55,124 nucleotides of DNA from Synechococcus sp. Tobar12-5m-g (GCF_024345415.1 NZ_JAGQBB010000020.1:1-55124); one strand, 5' to 3'. Counted from the stretch's first letter, positions 1 through 8,525 are shown. Notes: generated by a model from the sequence alone, not told the origin. Translations and numbers: made by a program.

Positions 1-62
1 CTGTGCGGCGGGCTCATCCGCCTTCTCACATCAGCCTTGACGGCCTCGCTGTAGCGACGCAT
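1..62 (-). mobile_element. 5' end of an IS3-type transposase orfA, cut by the window edge
   Basis: The reverse strand from 62 reads MRRYSEAVKADVRRRMSPPH and runs off the window. This is the usual start of orfA (helix-turn-helix subunit) in an IS3-type element common in cyanobacteria. A Shine-Dalgarno GAGGAG sits 7 nt upstream of the ATG, so the start looks functional. A plausible element end, reading TGTCACCCC leftward, lies at about 108. The sequence from 109 to 261 is relatively AT-rich and shows no gene. Whether the rest of the element is intact cannot be seen. Confidence 0.6.
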
Positions 63-261
63 CGGTCATCTCCTCAAGCCCCCGGGTGTACGGATGAAAG
101 GGGTGACATCTTTCCTGAACCCGGGGGGTTTGGCCGCCGTAGCGCTGGTTAGGCGTCACGAACTTGATGCCACTGAGCGGTGCCGATGCTTGTATCACTC
201 CAAAAGGCTGCCACCTATAGATTGCTTCTAATATGTAGCAAAATAGTCTGTTGGGGCAATC

Positions 262-575
262 TTACCAACACTTCTCAGTGCTGAGCAGCGTATCCGAGTG
301 GGGATCGTCGTTGAACATGCGCTGCTCTGAGTACGACCTCAGAAGGCCATGTTCCTTGAGCCAGCCCGCCAGCGCGGCGGTGCCCATGCCGTTGCCGTAG
401 TGGGCGTGGAGGATGAGCGGCAGCTCGCTGCGCTTGATGATCCGCTCCTTCAGAAATGCCTGGGTCACTAATTCTGCAGCGATCGTTGGGGCCTCTCGTT
501 CAGCGACGTGCCAGGCCGCGATTCTTTGCCTCCAGACTTCAAACATTTGTTGAGATACAGCCAGATTTGCCTTTT
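262..575 (-). pseudogene. IS3-type transposase orfB (DDE integrase core) remnant
   Basis: Reading leftward from about 575, one frame gives RQIWLYLNK. After a frameshift near 545 a second frame gives FEVWRQRIAAWHVAERE, then LPLILHAHYGNG and SYSEQRMFNDDPHS. This is the middle of the rve (DDE) domain of IS3 orfB, whose usual motifs are ILHADNGN and SRPRVSNDNPYSE. The second catalytic Asp is replaced by His (LHAH instead of LHAD). The upstream part of the gene is cut by the miniature element at 576-705, and the C-terminus ends early in TEKCW. It is a dead fragment. Confidence 0.7.
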
Positions 576-705
576 GGTCACCTCGAACAATAGCCAAGCA
601 TCAGCCAGTCTCACCTGGGACCCAGACAGGATTCATCCGTCTGCAGCACGTCTACTTGCGGGTCTTGCTGGACTTTGCGGTTTTTTTAAAGTTTTCGAGG
701 TGCCC
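576..705. repeat. 130-bp miniature inverted-repeat element, copy 1
   Basis: The left end reads GGTCACCTCGAACAA and the reverse complement of the right end reads GGGCACCTCGAAAAC, giving about 14-bp imperfect terminal inverted repeats. The interior, including TCTCACCTGGGACCCAGA and ACTTGCGGGTCTTGCTGGA, is shared in the same orientation with 54844-54972. There is no coding capacity. It interrupts the IS3 orfB remnant. A clear target duplication is not visible at this copy. The terminal sequence and size suggest a MITE mobilised by an IS5-like transposase, but that link is inference. Confidence 0.65.
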
Positions 706-710
706 TTGTG

Positions 711-1191
711 TCAACTCCTTAAGAGGGCGCATTGCGTGCCTTGCTTCATGGCCATGCCGTTGGCTTTAATATGGGCCTTCACCGTCTCATAGACGAAGTC
801 TTCTGCGCAGCAGTAGATCTGCTCACCGAGATTGTGCGTCTCCAACAGGTGGCGGAACGTCAGGATCGTGGTCTCATCCGTGATCCGCTCCCTGATCAAG
901 TCGATCCCCGCGAACCGACGCATCGTCGGCACCTCAATCAGCGCATCCTCCATGGCTGGATCGCAGAGGTCATACCACTGCTTCATCAGAGCGACCCGGA
1001 GCATGGTCTCCATGCGGGTAGGCCGAGCGACCGCCCTTGGAGCAGGTCTTGGGGTAGTCGGGTTCGATCAGATTGATCAGTGGCTTTCTAGGCACAACGG
1101 CCTCCATCTCGCCGAGAAACCGCACGCGTCGGGTGCGCTTCCGGACCGTGGTCTGCTCGTAATCACCAAACCCAAACTGCTTGCCGCCCAT
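711..1191 (-). pseudogene. IS5-family transposase, N-terminal remnant with frameshift
   Basis: From the ATG at 1191 the reverse strand encodes MGGKQFGFGDYEQTT, then VVPRKPLINLIEPDYPK and GGRSAYP. This is the N-terminus of an IS5-type transposase. The frame shifts at about 1010 into METMLRVALMKQWYDLCDPA, ITDETTILTFRHLLE and MAMKQGT. The family continues after KQGT with the catalytic IVDATLI segment, but here it is replaced by unrelated codons and a stop at 711. Only the N-terminal third survives, so it is inactive. The DNA from 1192 to 1325 is non-coding and may hold the outer end of this element. Confidence 0.75.
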
Positions 1192-1325
1192 GAACCCAGT
1201 CCATTCATTCCTGCGATCACTCAAGTATGTTCGCGTGAGAAGGCGGGATTTTCCAGGGTCTCCCTGGCACCTGGCCTCCCTTATTATGGTGGCTAGATTG
1301 ATGGCATTCATGTATATTCGTATGA

Positions 1326-2237
1326 CTATTCATAGCCAAAACTATTAGCCAGCTCGATCACGTGAGGGAAAAACCCCTGATTGTCGGGTCTCCAAGGCAA
1401 GGCACCCAAAAGACTGCCGGTTGATACATGCCTCTGTTTAAAAATAGGTGATTTAAGAAAGTTGGGGTCATTCCCAAGCTGAGCACCAAAGGGGCCAAAC
1501 CGTGCATACACTGAATCATCAGGATGCAGCATGGCCTCGTAAGCAGAATCATGCCATGACCACCCCAACCATTGACAAATAAGCTGTAGATATTGTTTTG
1601 GGTCGTTGAGAAGATCCTCGCCTCTGAGTTTCATTTGTTGTCGATCGGAGACGGTTGCCAAAAAGTCACAGACGGTTCGATTGAGCCGATACCAGAGAAT
1701 TTGTGGATCTAGCACCTCATAGCCCTGGGAATGATCGATGGAGTTAGTTAAGGTGGCCATGATCTGGCCTCCTTGAAGATTCATCAGAGATTTGCTCATA
1801 TCAAAGGGATGGCGAATCAGGTGCAAGTAGCAGGCATCTGGGAAAGCCTGGCTAATACGCTCAAGCCGCCTTAAAGTGGCAGAATTGGCGGGGCTTTTAT
1901 CGACGATGCGCAGCGGCGCCACCCGGCGGCAAAGCTCTTTGTAAATCTCTCCAGTAGTCATGTCAATGCGCTTGACAATCCAGCGGTGTGCCATATCTAT
2001 GGCATCTATGGTCTGTTCTCCTGCATAGAGCTCGGCCACGGTGCGCAGCAGACCGTGCAGCTGAATGGCGTAGACATCGGTCATGGCGCCGACCATTTCC
2101 TGTAGCGTGTCCTCCACAAACAGGTTGAGCTCAGGGACACCGTAGGCCTCCGGGTGCTGGCCAAGCATGGCCGCCAAGAGCGATGTGAAGGAGCGAGGAG
2201 CGCACAAAATAAATAGAGGTGGGCATCCATTTGTCAT
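1326..2237 (-). CDS. sulfotransferase family protein
   Basis: The 303-residue protein resembles PAPS-dependent sulfotransferases. The N-terminal PLFILCAPRSFTSLL (about residues 6-20) matches the 5'-phosphosulfate binding loop. CYLHLIRHPFDMSKSL (about residues 135-150) matches the 3'-phosphate binding segment with its conserved Arg. The frame stays open 102 codons further upstream, but the start at 2237 (MTNGCPPLFIL) has an AGGGG ribosome site and sits right before the fold begins. Sulfotransferases of this type usually act on small molecules, polyketide ends or cell-surface glycans; the substrate is unknown. It lies between IS remnants next to an acyltransferase stub, so it probably belongs to a reduced surface-polymer locus. 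Confidence 0.75.
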   Translation of the reverse strand: MTNGCPPLFILCAPRSFTSLLAAMLGQHPEAYGVPELNLFVEDTLQEMVGAMTDVYAIQLHGLLRTVAELYAGEQTIDAIDMAHRWIVKRIDMTTGEIYKELCRRVAPLRIVDKSPANSATLRRLERISQAFPDACYLHLIRHPFDMSKSLMNLQGGQIMATLTNSIDHSQGYEVLDPQILWYRLNRTVCDFLATVSDRQQMKLRGEDLLNDPKQYLQLICQWLGWSWHDSAYEAMLHPDDSVYARFGPFGAQLGNDPNFLKSPIFKQRHVSTGSLLGALPWRPDNQGFFPHVIELANSFGYE

Positions 2238-2553
2238 AGGTACCCCTGGGAGTTGAATCACTATGGCTAGAACAATATAGAGTGAGGGTGTCGGGGTGTT
2301 GTGACCAGGGCCGTCGTTAACCTCTGAGGCGGGGCACAGGCCCACCTCAGGATTCCCCACCGTAGGGCGCACCTCAGTTGATACAAAGTGCCTTTCTATC
2401 AGCATTCTCGGTGAAATTCTACTTATGTTTCCGTGGACCAAGCGTGTCCATGCAATGGAAAGTTGCAGATCAGGTGCCCAGATACCTCGCTTAACATCCA
2501 CCAAAGCACGCCCAGGACTGGTCGCAAGATCATGAGCTGGCATACGAATTCAG
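2238..2553. other. non-coding gap upstream of the sulfotransferase
   Basis: Open reading frames here are only upstream extensions of the sulfotransferase frame and lack recognisable protein sequence. The stretch presumably holds the promoter of the sulfotransferase. No terminator, RNA gene or repeat was recognised. Confidence 0.4.
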
Positions 2554-2700
2554 TTAATCCTTGGCTCGCAGCAATCTCAGGACTCGCCTCCCAAGCAAAA
2601 TGCCAGGCTTCTCGACCAACTTCATGGCAGTAACACACACCAGGAAGAGAAAGAGGAAAGCAAGTGGTGTCAAGAGCCCAGCGTCAGAAAAGTTGTCCGC
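2554..2700 (-). pseudogene. C-terminal stub of an acyltransferase-3-like membrane protein
   Basis: The last codons of a leftward frame read LTPLAFLFLFLVCVTAMKLV followed by EKPGILLGRRV and a stop at 2554. A hydrophobic helix followed by an (I/V)EKPG...GRR ending is typical of acyltransferase-3 family proteins, which O-acetylate cell-surface sugars. Everything upstream is missing: the frame runs into the transposase fragment at 2740-3114 and no acyltransferase sequence appears beyond it. I infer that the gene was cut by IS insertion or deletion. The exact junction is between about 2690 and 2710. Confidence 0.45.
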
Positions 2701-2739
2701 TCGGTCTGACCCATCCGCCAGGGGGCCAAACCGACGACC

Positions 2740-3114
2740 ATGAAACCGACCTATGACACCGCTGTGCGGGATGCGATCAGCAAGCGCATGAGCCCGCCCA
2801 ACCGGGAGTGCGTCGCCGAGATGGCCCGCTCCACCGGGATTACCACCCAAACGCTCTACAAATGGCGCAGCCAGTTGTAGAAACAGGGTCAGCTGGTGCC
2901 GGCCACCACCAAGCTTCCGCAGCAGTGGAGCGCTGCTGACAACCTGGCGGCCGTGATACAGGCCTCTGGCCTGAGCGGCACGGATCTGGGCGCCTTCTGC
3001 AGTGAGAGGGACCTCTACCCCAAACAGGTTGCCCGCTGGCGACAGGCCGCTGAGGATGCCAATGGCCCCAGGGCTACGAGCATAGGCTATCGGGCTTGCT
3101 TTTGTTCTCGTTGA
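2740..3114 (+). pseudogene. IS3-type transposase orfA with an in-frame stop
   Basis: The frame starts MKPTYDTAVRDAISKRMSPP and continues AEMARSTGITTQTLYKWRSQ, a helix-turn-helix of the IS3 orfA type, related to the start at 1-62. A TAG at 2878-2880 interrupts it. The same frame continues downstream with SGLSGTDLGAFCSERDLYP and QVARWRQAAEDANG, the conserved second half of the protein. Similarity ends near 3063 and no orfB follows, so the element is truncated on its right. The sequence TGACCCATCCGCCAGGGGGC just upstream (about 2708) may be its left terminal repeat. Confidence 0.7.
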
Positions 3115-3193
3115 TGGGATGTTGATGGTAGGACTCGTGCCCGATTGCCTGCTCCTGACTGACATCCAGCGTGGTTGACTTTATTCCGAGGCC

Positions 3194-3961
3194 TTATCGG
3201 GGGGATCGTCTTCCCAGCAGCATCGGTGACAGTTGCTCAAGGCTTGTGATTCGCGGAAATCCCTTCGCCTCTCGGTTGGGATTTCCTTCTCGATCGCTGA
3301 AGGCCACCTCCATGCCAGCCCCATGGGCTGCGGTGAGTTCAGGGCATGAATCACTGACGAACAGAACTGATGCTGGTTCTGCACCCATAATCTCTGAAAT
3401 CCTTCGATAGCTTGAAGATGATTGTTTTGCTCCAGTTCGCGTGTCAAACCACGCACTGAACAGTGGACGCAGGTCACCGCGAAGAGTGTGACCATAGAGA
3501 AGTTGTTGCGCCGTCACCGACCCTGACGAATAGGCCCCCAGGACAAGGCCCTGCTGCCGCCATTGTTGGAGGCATGTCGTCACCTCGGGGAAGAGTGGAG
3601 CTTGGATGGCGCCATGGCTGTAGCCCTCTTCCCACACCAGCCCCTGCAGTTCCTTCAGGGCGGGCAGCTTGCGGTCCTGTTCGATCAGCTTGATCAGGTA
3701 ATCCGCCAACGCCTCGACCCCAGGGTTTTGGATCATCAGTACGTTCGTTGCTCCGGCGGCTGGGGCCGGGGGTTTGTGATCGAGTCGCCAGGCCTCTCGA
3801 ACTTCCTGCAGCAGGGCCTCCACTGGGGCTTCATGGCCATGGGAGAGCATGTAAGCCTTCAGATGGGTGCTGGCGTAGGGGAAGAGGGTGTTCGCGACGA
3901 AATCAACGGGGCAGGTCGTTCCCTCGATGTCCAGCAGGACGTGGGTGATGCTCTCAGCCAT
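3194..3961 (-). CDS. mtnC: 2,3-diketo-5-methylthiopentyl-1-phosphate enolase/phosphatase (acireductone synthase)
   Basis: The enzyme enolises and then dephosphorylates 2,3-diketo-5-methylthiopentyl-1-P to acireductone in the methionine salvage pathway. The 255-residue protein shows the HAD-type motif I variant LLDIEGTTCPVDFV at residues 8-21, the motif II region GAYSSGSVTAQQLLYG, the Lys in GAKQSSSSYRRI, and motif III/IV FVSDSCPELTAAHGAGM. The start at 3961 (MAESITHVLL) overlaps the end of mtnB by 8 bp, which indicates translational coupling. The next salvage enzyme, mtnD, is about 10 kb away. Confidence 0.93.
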   Translation of the reverse strand: MAESITHVLLDIEGTTCPVDFVANTLFPYASTHLKAYMLSHGHEAPVEALLQEVREAWRLDHKPPAPAAGATNVLMIQNPGVEALADYLIKLIEQDRKLPALKELQGLVWEEGYSHGAIQAPLFPEVTTCLQQWRQQGLVLGAYSSGSVTAQQLLYGHTLRGDLRPLFSAWFDTRTGAKQSSSSYRRISEIMGAEPASVLFVSDSCPELTAAHGAGMEVAFSDREGNPNREAKGFPRITSLEQLSPMLLGRRSPR

Positions 3962-4670
3962 GGAACCGGACGGCCCGCTGATCAACAAGATTGCTCAACA
4001 TCTCCATCTGCCAGGTGCGCCAATGCTGCTCCAGCAGAAACTCAAGCACTTCCAGATGGCGCTTGGCGCTGAACAGGTCCTTGCCCCAGGCATAGAGGCC
4101 ATGGCCGCCGATCAGCAACCCCTGCGGGGCCTCCGCCAGATGATCTGAAGCCGCCTTACTCAATCGGGCCAGGTCCTGGTCATTGGAGAGAACAGGAATG
4201 GCGATCCGCGCCTGATTGGTCGTGACCCCTTCGAGCCCCTTCAGCATCTCCAGTCCCTCCAGGCCCAGATGGCTCGCCATCGCCGAACCCGAAGCCCCCC
4301 GGCCGAGCGCTTCTGCCTGAAGTGCTCGGCTGGAGAGCAGGGTCGCGGCCTGGGAATGGGTGTGCAGGACGGCCCCCGCCCCACAGCTGCGCACGATTTC
4401 CAGATGCAGCAGGGTCTCGGCACTGGCACGGCCGATACCCTGCACCACAACGCTATTCTCGTCCACCACGATCAGCTGCTCCGGCCGAACGGATCCTTTG
4501 TCGACGCCGCTGGGTGCCATCAGCAGCTGCAAGGGATCGCTTTGGAGCACGCAACTGAAGTTGCCGCCCGTACCATCACACCAGCCGCGGGCATGAAGGG
4601 CCCCCATCGTGGCGATCAGGGCTTGGCCGAGGCTTTCTGCGGCTGGGGCTGTATGGCCTGGATGGGGCAT
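3954..4670 (-). CDS. mtnB: methylthioribulose-1-phosphate dehydratase
   Basis: This class II aldolase-fold zinc enzyme removes water from 5-methylthioribulose-1-P, the step before MtnC in methionine salvage. Visible family features are GWCDGTGGNFSCVL near the N-terminus, APSGVDKG, the zinc-ligand segment VLHTHSQAATLL, and the C-terminal IGGHGLYAWGKDLFSAKRHL. The ATG at 4670 (MPHPGHTAPA) is preferred. A GTG at 4709 would also be in frame but would overlap mutM by 22 bp. The gene sits directly upstream of mtnC, overlapping it, as a two-gene methionine-salvage operon. Confidence 0.92.
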   Translation of the reverse strand: MPHPGHTAPAAESLGQALIATMGALHARGWCDGTGGNFSCVLQSDPLQLLMAPSGVDKGSVRPEQLIVVDENSVVVQGIGRASAETLLHLEIVRSCGAGAVLHTHSQAATLLSSRALQAEALGRGASGSAMASHLGLEGLEMLKGLEGVTTNQARIAIPVLSNDQDLARLSKAASDHLAEAPQGLLIGGHGLYAWGKDLFSAKRHLEVLEFLLEQHWRTWQMEMLSNLVDQRAVRFHG

Positions 4671-4687
4671 TGCAGTGTGGCAAGTGC

Positions 4688-5533
4688 TCAATGCTGGCAG
4701 CTCGGACACCAGTGGGTGCTCCGGCCAGCGAGGCGATCCCGTTGGATTGTCGAGCCGCAGCGGCGGCAGGGAGCACCGCCACGGCGGTACACCCAGGCGA
4801 CGCCCCCATAGTTGCCGTTGCTTCCGGTGAGGTCACGGAAGTCACTGAAGGTGGTGCCACCGGAGCCGATGCTGACCTCCAGCACCTGCACGACCGCCTG
4901 GCACAGCGCCTCGAGTGTCTGCAGCGACAGCCGGCCGCTGGGCTGGTGTGGATGGATCCCTGCGGCGAACAGGGCTTCATCGGCATAGATGTTTCCGACC
5001 CCAGCAAGCAATCCCTGGTCGAGTAGGGCGTTCTTGATCGGGCGGATCGATCCTTTCAAGCGGCTCTGCAGGTAGCTGGCGTTGAAGTCCGGGCTGAAGG
5101 GCTCAGGCCCCAACCGGCCCAGTCCCGTGATCACCGATTCGATCACCACTCCTGGCGGCACCCACCACATCTGGCCGAAGCTGCGGATGTCGACGAAGCG
5201 CAACTCCTGGCCGTTCCTGTTCCAGAAGCGGACCCGCGTGTGGGGGCAAGGCTCCCGGGGAGACTCAAGCCAGAGGAACTGGCCCGTCATGCGCAGGTGA
5301 ACGCCCAAGGACCCAGCCGGGACTCCTTGGCGCTGCAGGGCGGCATAGAGGTACTTGCCGCGCCGTTGCCAGGCTCCCACCTGGCAGCCGCACAGGGCAG
5401 CACAGAAATGGGCGCTTTGGGCAGGGGCGGCGATGGCCCGCTCCCGAAGCACCTCAATGCGATGGATCTGGAACTGGCGGAGGTGCAGCTCCAGACCACG
5501 CCGGACAGTTTCGACTTCTGGGAGCTCAGGCAA
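4688..5533 (-). CDS. mutM: formamidopyrimidine-DNA glycosylase
   Basis: This base-excision repair enzyme removes 8-oxoguanine and formamidopyrimidines and cuts the abasic site. The 281-residue protein begins PELPEVETVRRGLE, where Pro2 (after Met removal) is the Schiff-base nucleophile and Glu3 its partner. It has the helix-two-turn-helix segment DQGLLAGVGNIYADEALF and ends with a CxxC...CxxC zinc finger (CRRCGSTI...HWCPSC). The start codon is TTG and there is no clear ribosome site, but the N-terminal Pro-Glu requirement fixes it. It follows psaE by 74 bp with a strong hairpin in between. Confidence 0.95.
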   Translation of the reverse strand: MPELPEVETVRRGLELHLRQFQIHRIEVLRERAIAAPAQSAHFCAALCGCQVGAWQRRGKYLYAALQRQGVPAGSLGVHLRMTGQFLWLESPREPCPHTRVRFWNRNGQELRFVDIRSFGQMWWVPPGVVIESVITGLGRLGPEPFSPDFNASYLQSRLKGSIRPIKNALLDQGLLAGVGNIYADEALFAAGIHPHQPSGRLSLQTLEALCQAVVQVLEVSIGSGGTTFSDFRDLTGSNGNYGGVAWVYRRGGAPCRRCGSTIQRDRLAGRSTHWCPSCQH

Positions 5534-5543
5534 GACACGGTTT

Positions 5544-5568
5544 GGCTTGGGGACCAGCGTCCCAAGCC
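5544..5568 (-). promoter_or_regulatory. hairpin between psaE and mutM
   Basis: GGCTTGGG at 5544-5551 pairs perfectly with CCCAAGCC at 5561-5568 across a 9-nt loop. On the leftward transcript it lies downstream of psaE and ends 10 nt before the mutM TTG start. No T-run follows on either strand, so it is not a classic intrinsic terminator. It could stabilise the psaE mRNA 3' end or limit mutM translation; both ideas are inference. Confidence 0.4.
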
Positions 5569-5607
5569 GAACAGCATGGAGGGTGAGCTCCCGTCAACTT
5601 GGGGGGA

Positions 5608-5817
5608 TCAGGCCTTGACGAGCTCGAATTCGGCGAAATTGTTGGTGTTGATGCCGCCATCGGTGCCGCTGAACCCGGTGTAGTTCACTTTCTCGAAGCG
5701 CACCACCACGGGGTACTTGATGCCGGAGGTGTCGACGGAGGCCACGGTGCCCACGTCGTTGAACCAGTAGGACTCAGGACGCTTGATGCGCACCTTGTCG
5801 CCGCGGGAAATGGCCAT
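5608..5817 (-). CDS. psaE: photosystem I reaction centre subunit IV
   Basis: PsaE is a small stromal-side (cytoplasmic) SH3-like subunit that helps dock ferredoxin and supports cyclic electron flow. The 69-residue protein, [20 protein letters not shown] followed by [25 protein letters not shown] and NNFAEFELV, is a full-length and highly conserved family member. The ATG at 5817 gives the canonical N-terminus; the longer frame upstream is not PsaE-like. It is transcribed away from the gene at 5943. Confidence 0.98.
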   Translation of the reverse strand: MAISRGDKVRIKRPESYWFNDVGTVASVDTSGIKYPVVVRFEKVNYTGFSGTDGGINTNNFAEFELVKA

Positions 5818-5942
5818 CGCTGCGCTGATGAGGGGGACTTCGATTCGGAAGATACCCGCGGCATGGCCGCGGCAGAGCAGGCATGTCACGAATCGTCGCC
5901 GCCGCTGCGTGGCACGATCGCTGTCCTTGCCCATGGCCGTCG

Positions 5943-6965
5943 ATGCAGGCACCCGTCCTCAGCCTGGAACTGCCGGATCCCGACCGCGACGACATCAGCA
6001 CGGTCGAGTTCCTGGCCCGGTTGGAGGAGGCCTGGGCGGTCTGTGACCGCTTCGACCTGCAGACGGAGATCTGGCGCGGCAGGATCCTTGCCTCCGTCCG
6101 GGATCGGGAGAAACGGGGGGGCGAGGGGCGGGGCACGGGTTTCCTGCAGTGGCTGCGGGAACGGGAGATCAGCAAGAGCCGCGCCTACGGCCTGATCCAA
6201 TTGGCGGAGTCGGCAGAAAATCTCGTGGGGGAGGGAATGCTGGAGGCCACCAGCGTCAACAACTTCTCGAAGCGGGCCTTCCTGGAAACGGCCCAGGCCG
6301 AGGTGGAGGTGCAGCTGATGATCAGCGAGGCGGCCAACGACGGCCAGCAGATCACCCGCAAGCAGGTGCGGCGCCTCACCGACGAGTTCACCGCCGCCAC
6401 CAGCCCCCTGCTGCCGGAGGAGATCCGCCAGCGCACCCAGGAGAACCTGCTGCCGCCGAGGGCCGTGGCCCCGTTGGTGCGGGAGCTGGCCAAGCTTCCT
6501 TTAGCGCAGCAGGACGATCTGCGCCGGGCCCTGCGGGAGGAGCCCGAGCTGGAGCGGGTCAAGGACGTGACCCACACGGCCCGCTGGTTGAGCAGGGCCG
6601 CCGAGGCGGGGGCGGCGGTGCGGGCCCTTCAGCAGGGGAAGCTCAACCTGGAGAAGGCTCTCCAGGAAGCCCAGCGCCTTGATGCCCTGGGGCTGTTGGC
6701 GGACGCCGTGGGCCAGGCCCAGCAGATCGAGAGCGCCGTGCTCAAGCTCCACACCGGCTGGCGGCGGCTGGGGGGGCTGCAGGAGCGCCTCTGGGTGGAA
6801 AGTGGCAGCAGCACTCCCCACCTGCGCGACCTGCTCACCGTGCTCCAGAGCCTGAGCGGCAGCACCCTGAGGGTGTCGCTCGGGGAGCTGGCCGGCGGCA
6901 AGCGGGTGCGGCTGCAGCTGGTCGAGGAGAGTGCGGATCAGCTGGAGGCACCGCCCTTGCCCTGA
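5943..6965 (+). CDS. conserved hypothetical protein, cyanobacterial, upstream of recQ
   Basis: The 340-residue protein is mostly charged and helical with no membrane segment or signal. Residues about 15-70 ([19 protein letters not shown], then [20 protein letters not shown]) resemble the N-terminal part of DUF3102-like DNA-associated proteins, with a possible helix-turn-helix at the [14 protein letters not shown] segment. The middle part ([24 protein letters not shown]-like repeats) and the last 100 residues look like coiled helices followed by a small C-terminal domain. The ATG at 5943 is chosen; an in-frame upstream start at 5883 is possible. recQ begins 12 bp downstream, so the two are probably cotranscribed and a DNA-linked role is plausible but unproven. 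Confidence 0.6.
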   Translation: MQAPVLSLELPDPDRDDISTVEFLARLEEAWAVCDRFDLQTEIWRGRILASVRDREKRGGEGRGTGFLQWLREREISKSRAYGLIQLAESAENLVGEGMLEATSVNNFSKRAFLETAQAEVEVQLMISEAANDGQQITRKQVRRLTDEFTAATSPLLPEEIRQRTQENLLPPRAVAPLVRELAKLPLAQQDDLRRALREEPELERVKDVTHTARWLSRAAEAGAAVRALQQGKLNLEKALQEAQRLDALGLLADAVGQAQQIESAVLKLHTGWRRLGGLQERLWVESGSSTPHLRDLLTVLQSLSGSTLRVSLGELAGGKRVRLQLVEESADQLEAPPLP

Positions 6966-6977
6966 ACGCCAGATCTG

Positions 6978-8513
6978 GTGGCATTAGGGTCGCTGCACCC
7001 CAGGGCTGTGGTGCGTTTGAGGCCGGAACCGCTTGAGGCTGCCCTGGAGAGCCACTTCGGCTGGTCCGCGTTCCGGCCGGGTCAGCGGCCGGTGGTCGAG
7101 GCCCTGCTGGCCGGCCAGGACTGCCTGGCGGTCCTGCCCACCGGTGGCGGGAAGTCCCTCTGCTACCAGCTGCCGGCCATGGTGCGTGAAGGGCTGGTTC
7201 TGGTGATCTCGCCCCTGGTGGCCCTGATGCAGGACCAGGTGAGCCAGCTGCAACGCCGTGGCATTCCGGCGGCCTGCCTGCATGGGGGGCTCGACACCGC
7301 CTCGCGTCGAGCGCTGTTGCGGCGTCTGGGGGAGAACCGGCTACGCCTGCTCTACCTGGCTCCTGAGCGGCTCCAGGCCGAGGCCACCCGCCAACTGCTC
7401 GACGACGTGCTGGAGCAGGGGCGCCTGGTGGCCCTGGCGGTGGATGAAGCCCATTGCATCAGCGCCTGGGGCCATGATTTCCGGCCGGATTATCGCCGCC
7501 TGGGCCAACTGCGCAGCCAGTGTCCTGGCGTTCCCTTGGTGGCGCTGAGCGCCACGGCGGCGCCCCGGGTCCGGGCCGACATCATTCGGCTGCTGCAGTT
7601 GCGGCGCCCGCTGGTTCAGGTGCGCTCGGCACGGCGTTCAAATCTCTCCTACACCATGCGACGCCGTCCCCAGGATCCCTTGCCCCTGTTGCTGGACACA
7701 GTGGCTGGTGCCAGGGGGGCTGTGCTGATCTATGCCCGCACCCGCCGCTCGGTGGAGGCCTGGGCGGTGCGGCTGGCGGGGGCGGGGGCGGCGGCGATTG
7801 CGTATCACGCCGGCATGGACCCGGAGAGCCGCCTGTTGGCCCTGGAGCATTTCCAGCACCATCCCAAGCCGGTACTGGTGGCCACGGTGGCCTTCGGCAT
7901 GGGGGTGGATCGCGCCGACGTGGGGGTGGTGCTGCACCTCGATCTGCCAGCAAGCGCCGAGGGATACCTGCAGGAATCAGGCCGGGCCGGACGGGATGGC
8001 TTGCCGGCGGGGTGCCTGGTGCTGTTTGATCCCGCCGATCGCACCGCCCTGGGCTGGGCGATGCGGGCTTCGGTGCGGCAGTTGCCCGCCGAGGTTCAGG
8101 AGCAGGAACGCCATCGACTCGAGCTGGCCCAGCAGCAGCTCCGCCGCATGGAGGCGGTGGCGGAAGGGTCAGCCTGCCGTGAGCAGACCCTCCTGCTCAG
8201 CGTTGGCGAGCTAGTGGCTCCCTGTGGCCGCTGTGACAACTGCCTGGGCCTACGCCGCCCCACCGACTGGTCAGAACAGGCGGCCCAGGTGTTGGCGACT
8301 TTGGAGCAGCGCAGCGGCCTGGACCTGCGGCGCTTGGCCGACGACCTGGCCGATGAAGACGCCAGCGAGGAAGACCGCTGGGGCTGGCTGGCCCGGCGGC
8401 TGGTGCAGGAGGAACTGATCAGCGAAAGCGATGACGGCAGCCAGCGCCTCTGGCTGCGCTCGGCCGGACGCCGCTATCTGCAGCAGCCCTGGCCCTTGCG
8501 CTGGGCGGCCTGA
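6978..8513 (+). CDS. recQ: ATP-dependent DNA helicase RecQ
   Basis: This superfamily 2, 3'-5' DNA helicase works in recombination and fork repair. The 511-residue protein shows the Q-motif region FGWSAFRPGQRPVVEALL, Walker A VLPTGGGKSLCYQLPA, the DEAH box AVDEAHCISAWGHDFRPDY, LSATAAP, and motif VI QESGRAGRDGLPAGC. The RecQ-C-terminal zinc cysteines are visible (ACREQTLLLSVG, then PCGRCDNCLG), followed by a winged-helix-like tail. An HRDC domain is absent, as in many short cyanobacterial RecQ proteins. The start is GTG at 6978; a second GTG at 7008 is possible. Confidence 0.93.
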   Translation: MALGSLHPRAVVRLRPEPLEAALESHFGWSAFRPGQRPVVEALLAGQDCLAVLPTGGGKSLCYQLPAMVREGLVLVISPLVALMQDQVSQLQRRGIPAACLHGGLDTASRRALLRRLGENRLRLLYLAPERLQAEATRQLLDDVLEQGRLVALAVDEAHCISAWGHDFRPDYRRLGQLRSQCPGVPLVALSATAAPRVRADIIRLLQLRRPLVQVRSARRSNLSYTMRRRPQDPLPLLLDTVAGARGAVLIYARTRRSVEAWAVRLAGAGAAAIAYHAGMDPESRLLALEHFQHHPKPVLVATVAFGMGVDRADVGVVLHLDLPASAEGYLQESGRAGRDGLPAGCLVLFDPADRTALGWAMRASVRQLPAEVQEQERHRLELAQQQLRRMEAVAEGSACREQTLLLSVGELVAPCGRCDNCLGLRRPTDWSEQAAQVLATLEQRSGLDLRRLADDLADEDASEEDRWGWLARRLVQEELISESDDGSQRLWLRSAGRRYLQQPWPLRWAA

Positions 8514-8525
8514 TCGTCAGGCGGC

